Shown: piece after piece, positions 36,185-56,088 of the stretch
Numbering within the stretch: the first letter of the stretch is position 1
Layout: each line of letters opens with the position of its first letter
Source: Chondrilla cf. caribensis
Taxonomy: Eukaryota > Porifera > Demospongiae > Chondrillida > Chondrillidae
DNA length: 64,000 nucleotides
Direction: 5' to 3'
Assembly: GCA_964020155.1 (NCBI GenBank)
Contig: OZ026554.1
Coordinates: 2,059,247 to 2,123,246, forward strand
The notes under the pieces: generated by a model
Databases searched by the model: none
What the model was told of the DNA's origin: nothing
What the model saw: the letters and a program-made list of their open reading frames with translations, nothing else
Made by a program: the position numbers and the translations under genes

Positions 36185-36603
36185 TGCATGAAGTTTTAGT
36201 TTGCAATGAACAGAACCAGATGGTGGATTATGTGTACACTGTCTACATAATATCCTATTGTTTCCATGCCTGTTATATGGCATTCCATTATTCATGGTAT
36301 TTATGATAACAAAGAAGTCCATTTTCAAAAATTCCCATGTCCACTGCTTTTCCTTCCACTTGTATCTTATTTCTATGTCTAAACTAATGTCAATCTGGTA
36401 TATTCAATGAAGTGGTTTTCATATTCGATATAGAAAGTTTGAATAGCTCAGGAGCAAATTAAGGCAAACCAAATAAATGAAAACAAGCCCTATAATAATT
36501 AGATAAGATAATAAAGATAAGCCTACAGCAATAAATCAGATTTTCAAGACATATTTCAGAATATGTTGTACCATCCTATGTCTCCTTCTGCTCCTTATGG
36601 CCC
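36185..36603 (-). other. Conserved 3' flank of collagen gene C
   Basis: Homologous to 5700-6111. After the TGA the frame is not conserved with genes A or B. Confidence 0.6.
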
Positions 36604-39600
36604 TCAGGATCCTGGTGGTCCTGCTGGTCCTTGGGGTCCTCTGTCTCCTCTTGGTCCTTGTGATCCTTTGGGTCCTTTGTCTCCTTTTGGTCCTGGTGGT
36701 CCTTGGGGTCCTATGTCTCCTTCTGGTCCTCGTTGTCCTTTGGGTCCTATGTCTCCTTTTGGTCCTGGTGGTCCTTGGGGTCCTATGTCTCCTTTTGGTC
36801 CTGGTGGGCCTCTGCCTCCTTGTGGCCCTGGATCTCCATTCTCTCCATCTAATCCATTATGTCCTGGTACTCCTGTGTCTCCTTTCAGTCCTGGTTCACC
36901 TTTCTGTCCTTCATTACCTAGTTGTCCTTTCTCTCCACGTTCACCATTTGTTCCTTTTAGACCTTGTGGTCCTGGTGGTCCAGTCTCTCCCTGTGGTCCT
37001 GGATCCCCATTATCACCATCTAATCCATTACGTCCTGGAACTCCTCTATCTCCTTTAAGTCCTGGTTTACCTCTCCCTCCTTCATTACCTGGTTGTCCTC
37101 TTTTTCCACGTTCACCTTTTGTTCCTTTGAGACCTTGTGGTCCTGGGAGTCCTCTATCTCCTTGTTTTCCTGGTTCTCCCTTTTCACCATCTGTTCCATT
37201 AAGCCCTGGCACTCCTATGTCTCCTTTCAGTCCTGGTTCACCTCTTTGTCCTACATTTCCTATTTGCCCTTTTTCTCCATGTTCACCTTTTGTTCCATTA
37301 AGGCCAGTTGGTCCTTGTAGTCCTATGTCTCCTTTAGCTCCTGGCAGTCCTGGCTCTCCTATTTCACCCTTTTCTCCTTTTGTTCCTTTGAGTCCTTGTG
37401 GTCCTCGGGGTCCCATGTGTCCTTTTGGTCCTTGTGGTCCTTGGGGTCCTATGTCTCCTTGTGGTCCTTGTGGTCCTTGGGGTCCTATGTCTCCTTGTGG
37501 TCCTTGGGGTCCTTGGGGTCCTTGGGGTCCTATGTCTCCTTGGGGTCCTATGTCTCCTTGTGGTCCTTGTGGTCCTTGCGGTCCTAAGTCTCCTTTTGTT
37601 CCTTGTGGTCCTTGGGGTCCTATGTCTCCTTTTGGTCCTGGATCCCCATTTTCACCATCTGTTCCCTCACGTCCCGGGATTCCTCTGTTTCCTTTCAGTC
37701 CTGGTTCACCTCTCTGTCCTTCATTACCTGGTTGTCCTTTTCCTCCCTGTTCACCTTTTGTTCCTTTGAGACCTTGTGGTCCTGGGGGTCCTCTGTCTCC
37801 TCGTGGTCCCGAATCCCCATTTTCACCATCTGTTCCATTACGTCCTGGGATTCCTGTGTCACCTTTCAGTCCTGGTTCACCTCTCTGTCCTTCATTGCCT
37901 GGTTGTCCTATTTCTCCACGTTCACCTTTTGTTCCTTTGAGACCTTGTGGTCCTGGGGGTCCAATTTTTCCTTGTGGTCCTAAATCCCCATTTTCACCAT
38001 CTGTTCCATTACGCCCTGGAACTCCTGTGTCTCCTTTCAGTCCTGGTTCACCTCTCTGTCCTTCATTACCCGGTTGTCCTTTTTCACCCTTTTCACCATT
38101 TATGCCACTTGGTCCTTGAGGTCCTATGTCTCCTGGCAGTCCTAACTCTCCTTTTTCACCATTTTCTCCCTTTCTTCCAATGGCTCCTTGTGGTCCCGGA
38201 TTTCCTTTTACACCCTTTGGTCCTGTTTTTCCTCTAGTACCTTTTGTTCCATTAAATCCAGGCCGTCCTGTACTTCCTTTCAGTCCTGGTAAACCTTTCT
38301 GTCCATCAATTCCTGGCTCTCCACGTTCACCTTTTGTTCCATTGAAACCTTGTGGTCCTGGGGGTCCAATCTCTCCTTGTGGTCCTGGATCCCCATTTTC
38401 ACCATCTGTTCCATTACGTCCTGGCACTCCTGTATCTCCTTTCAGTCCTGGTTCACCTTTCTGTCCATTATTTCCTGTTTGTCCTGTTTCTCCACGTTCA
38501 CCTTTTGTTCCATTTAGACCTTGTGGTCCTGGGGGTCCAATTTCTCCTTGTGGTCCTGGATCCCCATTTTCACCATCTGTTCCATTACGTCCTGGGATTC
38601 CTGTGTCTCCTTTCAGTCCTGGTTCACCTCTCTGTCCTTCATTACCTCGTAGTCCTCTTTTTCCGCGTTCACCTTTTTTTCCTTTGAGACCTTGTGGTCC
38701 ACGGGGTCCAATCTCTCCTCGTGGTCCTTCTTCCCCCTTTTCACCATCTGTTCCATTACGTCCCGACACTCCTGTGCCTCCTTTCAGTCCTGGGTCACCT
38801 TTCTGCCCATCAATTCCTGGCTGTCCTTTTTCTCCACGTTCGCCTTTTGTTCCATTGAAACCTTGTGATCCTGGGGGTCCTATGTTACCTTGTAGTCCTT
38901 GTTGCCCCTTTTCACCATCTGTCCCATTACGTCCTGGCACTCCTGTATCTCCTTTCAGTCCTGGTTCACCTTTCTGTCCATTATTTCCTGTTTGTCCTGT
39001 TTCTCCACGTTCACCTTTTGTTCCATTTAGACCTGATGGTCCTCGGGGTCCAATTTCTCCTTGTGGTCCTGGATCCCCATTTTCACCATCTGTTCCATTA
39101 CGTCCTGGCACTCCTGTGTCTCCTTTCAGTCCTGGTTCACCTCTCTGTCCTTCATTTCCTGGTTGCCCTTTTTCTCCATGTTCACCTTTAGTTCCATTAA
39201 GGCCAGTTAGTCCTGGAGGTCCTATGTCTCCTGGCAGTCCTAACTCTCCTTTTTCACCCTTTTCTCCCTTTCTTCCAATGGCACCTTGTGGTCCATATGG
39301 TCCTTGTGGTCCTTGTGGTCCTGGATTTCCTTTTTTACCCCTTGGTCCTGGTTTTCCTCTAATACCATTTGTTCCATTAAATCCAGGCAGTCCTGTACTT
39401 CCTTTCTGTCCATCAATTCCTGGTTGTCCTATTTCTCCACGTTCACCTTTTGTTCCATTAACTCCTTTCTCTCCTACACCACCCTTTTCTCCCTTTGTTC
39501 CATTGAGTCCAATTGGTCCTTGGGTTCCTGGAGGTCCCGGCAGTCCTATGTCTCCTTTATCACCCTTGGTTCCATTTTTCCCATCCAGTCCCGGTATTCC

Positions 39601-39674
39601 TCTATCTCCTTTTTGTCCAGGTTGACAATTGCAACCTCCATCAATTCCTCGTCTAGTTCTTTTCAGGAGTTTAT
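36604..39674 (-). other. Gene C exon 2: triple-helix exon
   Basis: A 3.07-kb single exon. The N-terminal part (39674-39300) is nearly the same as gene B. The C-terminal third is locally expanded with [16 protein letters not shown] triplets. Confidence 0.9.
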
Positions 39675-41602
39675 CTATTAATAGACAATGAGTCATGTAA
39701 TCCAAACCAGCAATGCAATTATAATATTAATGGAGTAGCGCATACTGTATTCAATGTTGAACATGTGTTTGAACATACATGTATCCATGTGACAACAGAG
39801 AGAGTTTCTCTTGCATACTAACATGAGTTCATTTTTTGGTATGGTGTCATCATGATGTATTCGTTATACTAATTCCGACATAGTTAGGAAGAAGTTTGAC
39901 TAAGCTTATTAACACATAGTTGGAGTATGATAATATTGATTTGCTATGTTGGAGCTATTGAAGCATAAAACGATAGCTATGTACATCACTAATGGGTAGA
40001 GGGACTTAGTGTAAATGAGGTAATTATCAAGAAAGTATGGAGCAATTTTTGAACAGACATTTCAGTACAGGTGTCCTGTTATGTTGAATCATTTTATCTC
40101 ATAGAACAATTGATTTTCGCTCATGGAACCTTCTACTTAACAAGGAAAATGTGCCTTTTGCATTTCAGACAAGTTAAATATAAATATTTCAATGCACAAT
40201 GTCAATTGAGCCATTCATAATGGTACCGGTGGCAGATTCTTACATTCATTAGCAGGCCAGAGTAAAATTCCAGCCAAGGCTACATTCTCAGTCGTAAATC
40301 ACCTTTGAACCAGTGCATCAGTAGGGGTTCCCACATACATGCGTACATTTATTAGGTTTAACCCAATTAAGAGATGAACCTACGGTTGGGATTGAGGCTT
40401 GATTATGATCAGTTATGGTAGTAAGGGAATACAGGTGTAACAAACCTTGCCCATGCACATCTTCATGTCACTTGTTAATAAATGGAAAATCACCATTTTT
40501 CACTGTTATTTGTCGTTTTGAATTCTGAATATATAAAAACCGGATTTTTTGTGCAAATACAGAGTCAAACTATCCAAATTACACTGGTTTAAGTTTCTCA
40601 GGCTGGAAAATGAAGGGAATATCAAATAATTTAAAAGTGCTTCCAGTTTAGTGATTAGAAATTTAACATTTAATTTAGTGTTCACTGAATCAGATTAGCT
40701 AGTATTCCAATTTTGTAGGCTGGAAACTTTTACAAGTGTCAATTCGAATAAATTCTTGTCTGTAGGCAAGTACAAAGAACAGAAAGTTAGGTTTCCATTC
40801 CCAAATACGAATATGTATTAGGAGACATGTTTAGGGGAATGCTGTGATGTGTTCGTTCGTATCCAGCTGAAATGGTTATGAAAAACTACCCCGGGCAAAT
40901 TCCGAATCACTCGCGGTCGGCCGAATTTACTACTGACGTGCTACTAATGACGTTGAACACCGAGAATTATAGGATCTTGACTGAAATTGGTGCACAAAAG
41001 CTTCGCCAAATGTAATATCAGCGAAGGTTGCTTCGAACATAAAAATAATGCTCAAGGAATTCAAGTGCTTTGGCGATAGTGTCACGAGTTCTCTAACTCG
41101 AATGAATTCCTTGTTCAATGTACGCGCCAAGTATTTCGTGCCTGTATATTCACTTTTTGATTTTTGTTGCTTTTCGAACTGCTTGGAATGAGTTTTTCGG
41201 TCGAAAAAATAGTCGAATTCGCTGTTCCGTATTCAATCGTATATATTATAGTCTACTTTCTTGCCGCTCCGGCAATGCCGTTCGGTGACGTCATACAATG
41301 ATGCGTACTCATAATCTCTATGGCCAACAGAAGGATAGTCTTGACTATATAAAGGGCATGAAGAATGGGCCTGCAGATTGCATTTGAACGTCGCAATATT
41401 CACCTTTCTCTTCAAGTGGTTCCAATCTCTTCTCCAACTGCTCTATCTTATAGTGAAGTGACTCGATTTCTTCTTGTGACTCCTTCACTTTGTTTTCAAG
41501 TTGTAAAAAAGCTCTTTGCAAATCAGTGATCCCCCCAAAACTGGTAGTCACCACACAGCACAAAAGAGCCACTTGTAGAAAGACCTGAAAGCTTGGATTC
41601 AT
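36604..41602 (-). CDS. Collagen-like gene C (two coding exons, ~1089 aa)
   Basis: Predicted join: exon 1 41602-41404 (199 nt), exon 2 39674-36604, with the same split GAT codon. The signal peptide is [16 protein letters not shown], followed by a heptad coiled coil. A CNC motif is followed by a Gly-X-Y helix from residue 86 to 1089 (334 triplets plus two). Repeated NGT sequons and KGE/KGD triplets occur as in A and B. Distinctive are two RGD tripeptides in frame within the helix ([10 protein letters not shown] and [10 protein letters not shown]), possible integrin-type sites if exposed. The helix ends at a TGA, with no C-terminal domain. Probably a secreted structural collagen. The three genes are close paralogues from local tandem duplication. 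Confidence 0.8.
39675..41403 (-). other. Intron 1 of collagen gene C
   Basis: Homologous to the introns of A and B, with the conserved TGACGTCA at 41286-41293. No other gene seen. Confidence 0.75.
41404..41602 (-). other. Gene C exon 1: signal peptide and coiled coil
   Basis: 199 nt, ATG at 41602, donor after 41404 (AAAG|GTGAAT). Confidence 0.85.
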
Positions 41603-41660
41603 AACTGTAGCTCCAGTCACTACTCTCAGTGATGGTTTGTGGTAACCCAACAGAGCAGTC

Positions 41661-41670
41661 TGTATTTATA
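41661..41670 (-). promoter_or_regulatory. TATA box of collagen gene C
   Basis: TATAAATACA on the minus strand, same spacing to the ATG as in A and B. Confidence 0.6.
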
Positions 41671-41895
41671 CTCACTGGGAGTAAATGTCCACTTGTAATG
41701 ATATTCATTGTGTATTCCTAGGTATGCTCAAAGAATAACAGTGTTTTGGATACTTTCAACTGATATCCACAGAGATTGGGAACTGATATGAGACTCCCAT
41801 ACCCCACACCACATGAAAGTGGAATCATTAGTAATTCCGCTCTGATGTGAACAAGTGGATTCATGTGTGTTTTGGGATGAGGTGTTTTCAAAATG

Positions 41896-42025
<130 letters not shown>

Positions 42026-42507
42026 TGGGGGTGTAAAATGTAATGATCTTTCATTATAAAATGTGGTAGACTCTAAAGTAAAGTTTTGCAAAGTTTGTAC
42101 ATGTATCAAAGGTATGAATCCAAATGTCACATGGCAGAAGTAGTTTCAAATGAAGTTAAAATTAATATTCAAGGTCAGTACTCATTTAAAGGTATTTTAT
42201 CATTTGGACGTTGCATACATTCTATGTGGTACTTGCATCAGGGAGTGCTGTAAACAAAATTAGTCACATAGTTGGCACTTGCATGATCACTAAACATCTT
42301 CTAGTCTGTTCATACTACTCATATGACATATGCAGTCACAGTGACCACCTTAATTGCCTTATACCTTAATTGCATGACATTGTTATGGCTATTGTAATTG
42401 ATATTGCTTTGCAACTCCTGCATAGTTGCACTAATGAATACCTGTAGGTCATCCCATAATGTAATTTACCAATGCTGGGTTAGACTGAATCCTTCAAAAA
42501 GCATGTG

Positions 42508-42610
42508 TACGTCTGTGTGTGCTTGTGTGTGTGTGGGTGCTTACGTGTGTGTGGGTGCTTACGTGTGCATGTTTGTGTTATGTGTTAGTGTAAGTGTTTA
42601 ATGTGTGCAA

Positions 42611-42674
<64 letters not shown>

Positions 42675-42732
42675 ATGTGTGTGTGTTAGTGTGTCTATGT
42701 CTGCGTGTGATTGTGTGTGCATGTGTGTGTGA
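42508..42732. repeat. (TG)n microsatellite, interrupted
   Basis: Includes a duplicated GTGGGTGCTTACGTGTG unit and a long pure run at 42613-42672. Confidence 0.9.
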
Positions 42733-43261
42733 TATACAAGAATATTATATCAATGACAGTTGCACCTCCGTCACTTCCCATCCTCACATGCATAAATTTT
42801 ACAAAAGGAAGATTTTTGATGCAAAATTCATTTTTGTATTGGTATTCAATTATATCTATATCCGTTATGTTTTATGGGGAGATCAAAAAGTTCAGTCTGT
42901 GAATGTCTGTGTTTTTACACACTTCTGTTTGCTATTGCACACTCGTTATCAAACTTTGTAAATCAATCGCGAAATCAATAGCAACTCTCTGATCAGCTAT
43001 AATTCTGTTTGAGAGTTATAAAGTTACATCATTTTATTCTAGTTCTATAATTCCAGACTGTTCATACTACTCATAGGACATATGCGGTCACAGTGTACGT
43101 GACCACCTTAATTGCCTTATACCTTAATTGTATTTTCATGATAGTGGTATAGCTAATGTAATTGATTTTGCTTTGCAACACCTGCTTAGTTGCACTAATG
43201 AATACCTGTAGGTCTTCCCATAATGTAATTTACCAATGGTGGGTTAGACTGAATCCTTCAA

Positions 43262-43448
43262 AAAGCATGTGTACGTCTGTGTGTGCATGCTTGTGTGTGT
43301 GTTAGTGTTAGTATTTTAATGTGTGCATTTGAGTGTATATGTGTGTGTGTGTGTCTGTGTGTGTGTGTGTGTGTGAGTGTGTGCGCATGTGTGTGTGCAT
43401 GTGTGCGTGCTAGTGTGTCTGTGTCTGCTTGTGATTGTGTGTGCATGT
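43262..43448. repeat. (TG)n microsatellite, interrupted
   Basis: Second TG tract of the unit C doublet. The surrounding 42.31-43.66 kb is the two-copy distal block also seen in unit B. Confidence 0.9.
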
Positions 43449-43932
43449 AATATTTCAAATGACAGTTGCACCTCTATCACTTCCCACCTGCAAATACATA
43501 AGTTTACAAAGGAAGATTTTTGAAGCAAAATTCATTTTTGTATTGGCATTCAATTTTCTCTATATCCAATATGTTTCGTGGGGAGATCAAAAAGTTCAGT
43601 CTGTGAATGTCTGTGTTTTTACACACTTCTGTTTGCTATTGCACACTGGTTATGAACTTATGAATGTGTGCATTTGAGTGTACATGTGTGGGCAACACCT
43701 TCCATTTTGTAATGTACATTTCCATTATAGGAATCAGGCTTGGGTCCACAAATTTGTAAAGCCAAAGAGGCATCAGCTGCAACATCTACAAGTTTATTGA
43801 ACAAATTGATTGTTGTTTTTGTTTTGTATTTGGAATGTGTAATTATTCTTTGATCTCCCTTTCATCTTTGTGGGTTTGCAAATTTGTGGACCCAAGCTTG
43901 ATTCTTTTATGATGGAAATTTGCATTACAAAA

Positions 43933-43934
<2 letters not shown>

Positions 43935-43992
<58 letters not shown>

Positions 43993-44032
43993 CGTGCAAA
44001 CGTGCATGTGTGTGTGCGAGTGTGTTGCACCT
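43935..44032. repeat. (TG)n microsatellite
   Basis: TG run followed by a copy of the GCACCTCTGTCACTTCCCAT landmark. An abrupt join at about 44205 leads into intron-1-like sequence. Confidence 0.95.
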
Positions 44033-44362
44033 CTGTCACTTCCCATGCACCCAAAGGAAGATTTTCGATGCAATTGTATTGGCATTGAATTATATCTATC
44101 CATTATGTTTCGTGGGGAGATCAAAAAGTTCAGTCCGTGAATGTCAGTGTTTTTACACATATACATACATGTCATGCAATGTATAAAATAGATATACATG
44201 CCGATACAATAGCATTATTTTTATCGTGTTTCTTGCCGCTCCGGCAACACCGTTTGGTGACGTCATTCAATGCTCAACATGGTCAACGGGAGTGGGATAG
44301 TCCTGACTAACGGGCATGAAGAGTAGGAACTGCATATTGCATTTGAACATGGCCAAATTCAC

Positions 44363-44573
44363 CTTAAAGTGGTTCCAGTCTCTTCTCCAAATGCTCTATC
44401 TTCTGGTGAAGTGACTTGATTTCTTCTTGTGACATCTTCACTTTGTTTCAAGTTGTGATAATGCCTTTGAAAATCATTGATCCCTCCATTACTGGTAGTC
44501 ACTGCACAGCACAAAAGAGCCACTTGTACGTAGAAAGACCTGAGTCACTGTGTTTGGATTCATAACTGTAGCT
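44363..44573 (-). pseudogene. Broken collagen exon 1 (copy at 44.4 kb)
   Basis: ATG at 44573 (MNPNTVTQVFL, second subfamily). A 4-base insertion (near 44528) shifts the frame and leads to an early stop. The intron side keeps TGACGTCA at 44258-44265. The TATA is degraded to TTAAATAT. Confidence 0.75.
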
Positions 44574-44851
44574 TCAGTCACTACTCTCAGTGCTGGTTTG
44601 TGGTAACCCAACAGAGCAGGGCATATTTAATAGTCACTGGGAGAACATATCCACTTCTAATGATATTCATTTTCTATTTCTAGGTATACCAAATGTATAA
44701 CCGTATTTCAGATACTAAGCATTGATATCCATAGAAAAAGGGAATTGATGTGAGAATCCCTTATCACCATATCACATGACTGTGGAATCACTAGTAATTC
44801 TGCTTTGATGTGAACAATTGAATTCATGTATGTGTGGTGGTGAGGTGTTTT

Positions 44852-44853
<2 letters not shown>

Positions 44854-44915
<62 letters not shown>

Positions 44916-44936
44916 TTGTGTGTGTGTGCGTGTGTA
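44854..44936. repeat. (TG)n microsatellite
   Basis: TG run upstream of the broken exon 1. Confidence 0.95.
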
Positions 44937-45722
44937 CAGTTGGGGTGTATAATGACATTGTACATGACATTGTTCATAAGACAGTATGTACAGTATGTCA
45001 CAATAGTATCTGAATATCAATGTTTTCCTATATCTGTGAAAACATGAGAGGATTGTAATAATATGATAATTGTACAATGTGGTATCTTTCCACTTATCCC
45101 GTAAACTGTATGAGGATTTGATCGTGTACAGTAGGTGCACTATGTTGTTGCAGAGCCTAAACAGTTGATGTGAATTTTTGTACAAGTATCAAAATTAATT
45201 ATACATGACTCCAAATGACACATGACAGAAGCAGTTTCATGCATATTCTTGAAGTCAGTACTCACATAAAGGTATCATACTATTTGGAAGAGCACATTAT
45301 ATTATTCTTAGTAATCCTTTCAGAATGCTGTAAGCATAGTATGTACTTGATCACTAACATCTTCAATTTCTAGACTGTTCATACTGCTCATAGGACATAT
45401 GCAGTCATGGTGATCACCTTAATTGCCTTATAACCTTAATTGCATGACATTGTTATGGCTATTGTAATTGATATTGTTTTGCAACTCCTGCAGAGTTGCA
45501 CTAATGAATACCTGTAGGTCTTCCCATTATGTAATTTGCCTATTGGTAGGCTGGACCCAATCATTCAAAAGGAATTCACTTGTGTATCTTCAACATCTCC
45601 CAGTGCCCCTAGATGTCTAGAAGTTCGATCCTTGTAGTCCTAGTAGACATAGTATCTCCAACATCTCCTGGTCCTTTGTCGTGACGACAAGGCTCTTGTG
45701 GTCCTTGTGACCCTTTTACAGG
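44937..45722. repeat. Distal duplicated block
   Basis: Non-coding, homologous to 13820-14480. Confidence 0.6.
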
Positions 45723-45730
45723 TGTATGTA

Positions 45731-45775
<45 letters not shown>
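45723..45775. repeat. (TG)n microsatellite
   Basis: TG run at the right edge of the collagen duplication zone. Confidence 0.95.
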
Positions 45776-45810
45776 ATGCATAATATCATGTGATCATGAA
45801 TTGTTATAAT

Positions 45811-46026
45811 ATACCGTATATATAGCGGGAAAGTTTCGCGGACTAAACGTTTCGCGAATTTCGCGAAGAAACGGGTATTCGCGAAAGTTTTATTCGTGAA
45901 CATCCGATGACGTAATCGTCTGACAATCAATTAACGCTATAGGCGTTTAAAACGCTAAACTTTTTGTCGCGAAATCGAGCGATTCGCGAAAGTTTTGCCC
46001 CGCGAAACTTTCCGTCCGTACGGTAT
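45811..46026. mobile_element. MITE with ATACCGTA termini (216 bp)
   Basis: Imperfect ~28-bp terminal inverted repeats: left ATACCGTATATATAGCGGGA then AAGTTTCGCGG; the right end, reverse-complemented, starts ATACCGTACGGACGG and then AAAGTTTCGCGGGG. The interior is rich in TTCGCGAA palindromes and much more CG-rich than its surroundings. No coding capacity, and the superfamily is not assigned. The probable target duplication is TA. Confidence 0.75.
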
Positions 46027-46522
46027 AATAATATTATAATTTTTGTAACGTTTAGTAAACAGCAAAATTAATGTAATTATATATATTCTTAAGCTTGTTG
46101 TAATAATTATTATTATCATTAATACAATTATTGTTATCTTGTATATTATATTGAAATAACCAATTTTTTTTAATTATTAATTGACTACATATGATATAAT
46201 CGCATAATTAATAGCATACCAACTATAATTAAAATCTGCATTTACATTCACCTACATATATACATTGTATTAGTGGATGTACTTCACATGATCATGATCT
46301 TTATTAATACATACATCCGTAGTAGGTAGATGTTCCTGATTACTTTCAAATAATATTATTGCTATAACATTATAATATAATATATTGAAATTATATTAAC
46401 TCAATAATATTATATTCTGTGTTCACATCTAGTGAAAGATTTAAAGTAATAGAGATATGCAGTTGTAATAATGCCACTAAAATTAGTGAATAGATGAAAT
46501 TATAAGAGATGTACGTTCCAAT
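46027..46522. other. AT-rich intergenic sequence
   Basis: Follows the last exon of the Kunitz/TIL/VWC gene. I saw no canonical AATAAA close to its stop. Confidence 0.4.
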
Positions 46523-54783
<8,261 letters not shown>

Positions 54784-54847
54784 CTTTGTATTCTGAGCAG
54801 AGAGATTTCGTCGAGTTGGACACAAGTGCTCGCGAAAATTCAGGGCT

Positions 54848-54856
54848 CCTTTTATA
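54848..54856 (-). promoter_or_regulatory. TATA box of the Kunitz-TIL-VWC gene
   Basis: TATAAAAGG on the minus strand, about 65 nt upstream of the ATG, preceded by GC-richer sequence with CGCGTT/ACGCGCG. Confidence 0.7.
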
Positions 54857-54859
54857 GAA

Positions 54860-56088
54860 CGCGTTCGTAGCAGCCATCTTTGTGACTAACGCACGCGCGT
54901 GGCAAGTTTATTACCTCATCCTGATTGTGGTCATGACGTCTGCTCTCGTTTCCGTCACTTCGGCAGTGGAGGAAGCTCTCATTTTCGCATTTTGTTAGAT
55001 CATAGACGATTCGCGCGATCGGCGAAGACTTCGAATTCTATCTTATTCATGGACCTGTACACCAGTTCTGTAGATGTGTATAATACTGTAATTTTAATGG
55101 ACCAGGTGTACATCACATGCATGTAGTGACTGTAGTTGTTTTTTTTTAATATTAACATGGCGCGACACATTTTTATTCTCCCAATATATGTATTGTGTAT
55201 GAAACATAGCTCACCTGTAAATAATTGTGTGCTTCTGTATTATGTCCATTGATCCCTAGCTCATGTATGTAATGGCTTATTTTTTTTCAAAAAAACAACT
55301 GTTACAGCAGCGATTGCCGGCCACAGCAAATATGATTACATTACTATACACATTTACATGGTGTAAATTCATTCAAGGTATATTATGCAAATAAAATTAT
55401 ACTTTTCACACAATTGTGTTGTGCATGTATAATATAATATTATGACTACAATGATATATATCAATGAATTTAATCAAAATAATATTATATATTATTATAC
55501 ACACAGAAATCATGACATTGTACTGTATAATATTATGCATGGCAAGGAACAACTCAGGCAATTAAGAATTTTCTGTGAAGCTAAACATAATACATTAATA
55601 CTAGTTATGTAAGTATGGGGCAGATGCACGTGCATGTGTGCACTCTGCATGCCCTTTTAGAGCCACTTTGACCAACTTGCACTATTATGAGATCACACTG
55701 AAAGGACTGATCATGACCAAGGCATGGAGGATTTATAACAATAATAATTGGAATTGGTTGTTATCAGTGAAACACCACTCAATTAACACAAACTCTTTAT
55801 AAAATTATAACAATTTAGCATGATCACTATTGAAAGTGACATTGAAATCACAAGAGGAAGTCAGGCCATAGCTAGCCAGCATGGCCCTGCATTTGTGCAA
55901 TTATATCATTGCTATCTCACATTGTTTGCATGAAATTCTAATAATTAACTCATCAAATAAAATTGCATTACTTTATATGTACAATACTATTTTATGAATA
56001 CTACAAATTGGTTCATGGAGGTCACATACAGTTCTACAGGCACAAGACCTAGGTCCGGCAATACATAAGATAAACAATGTCAAAATAT
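54860..56088. other. Intergenic sequence
   Basis: The first 200 bp are GC-richer promoter-like DNA; the rest is AT-rich. An open frame at 54899-55126 has no recognisable features. Confidence 0.5.

Noticed and set aside
54899..55126. Plus-strand 75-codon frame upstream of the Kunitz gene
   Set aside because: No domain, signal or splice support; probably GC-rich promoter DNA.
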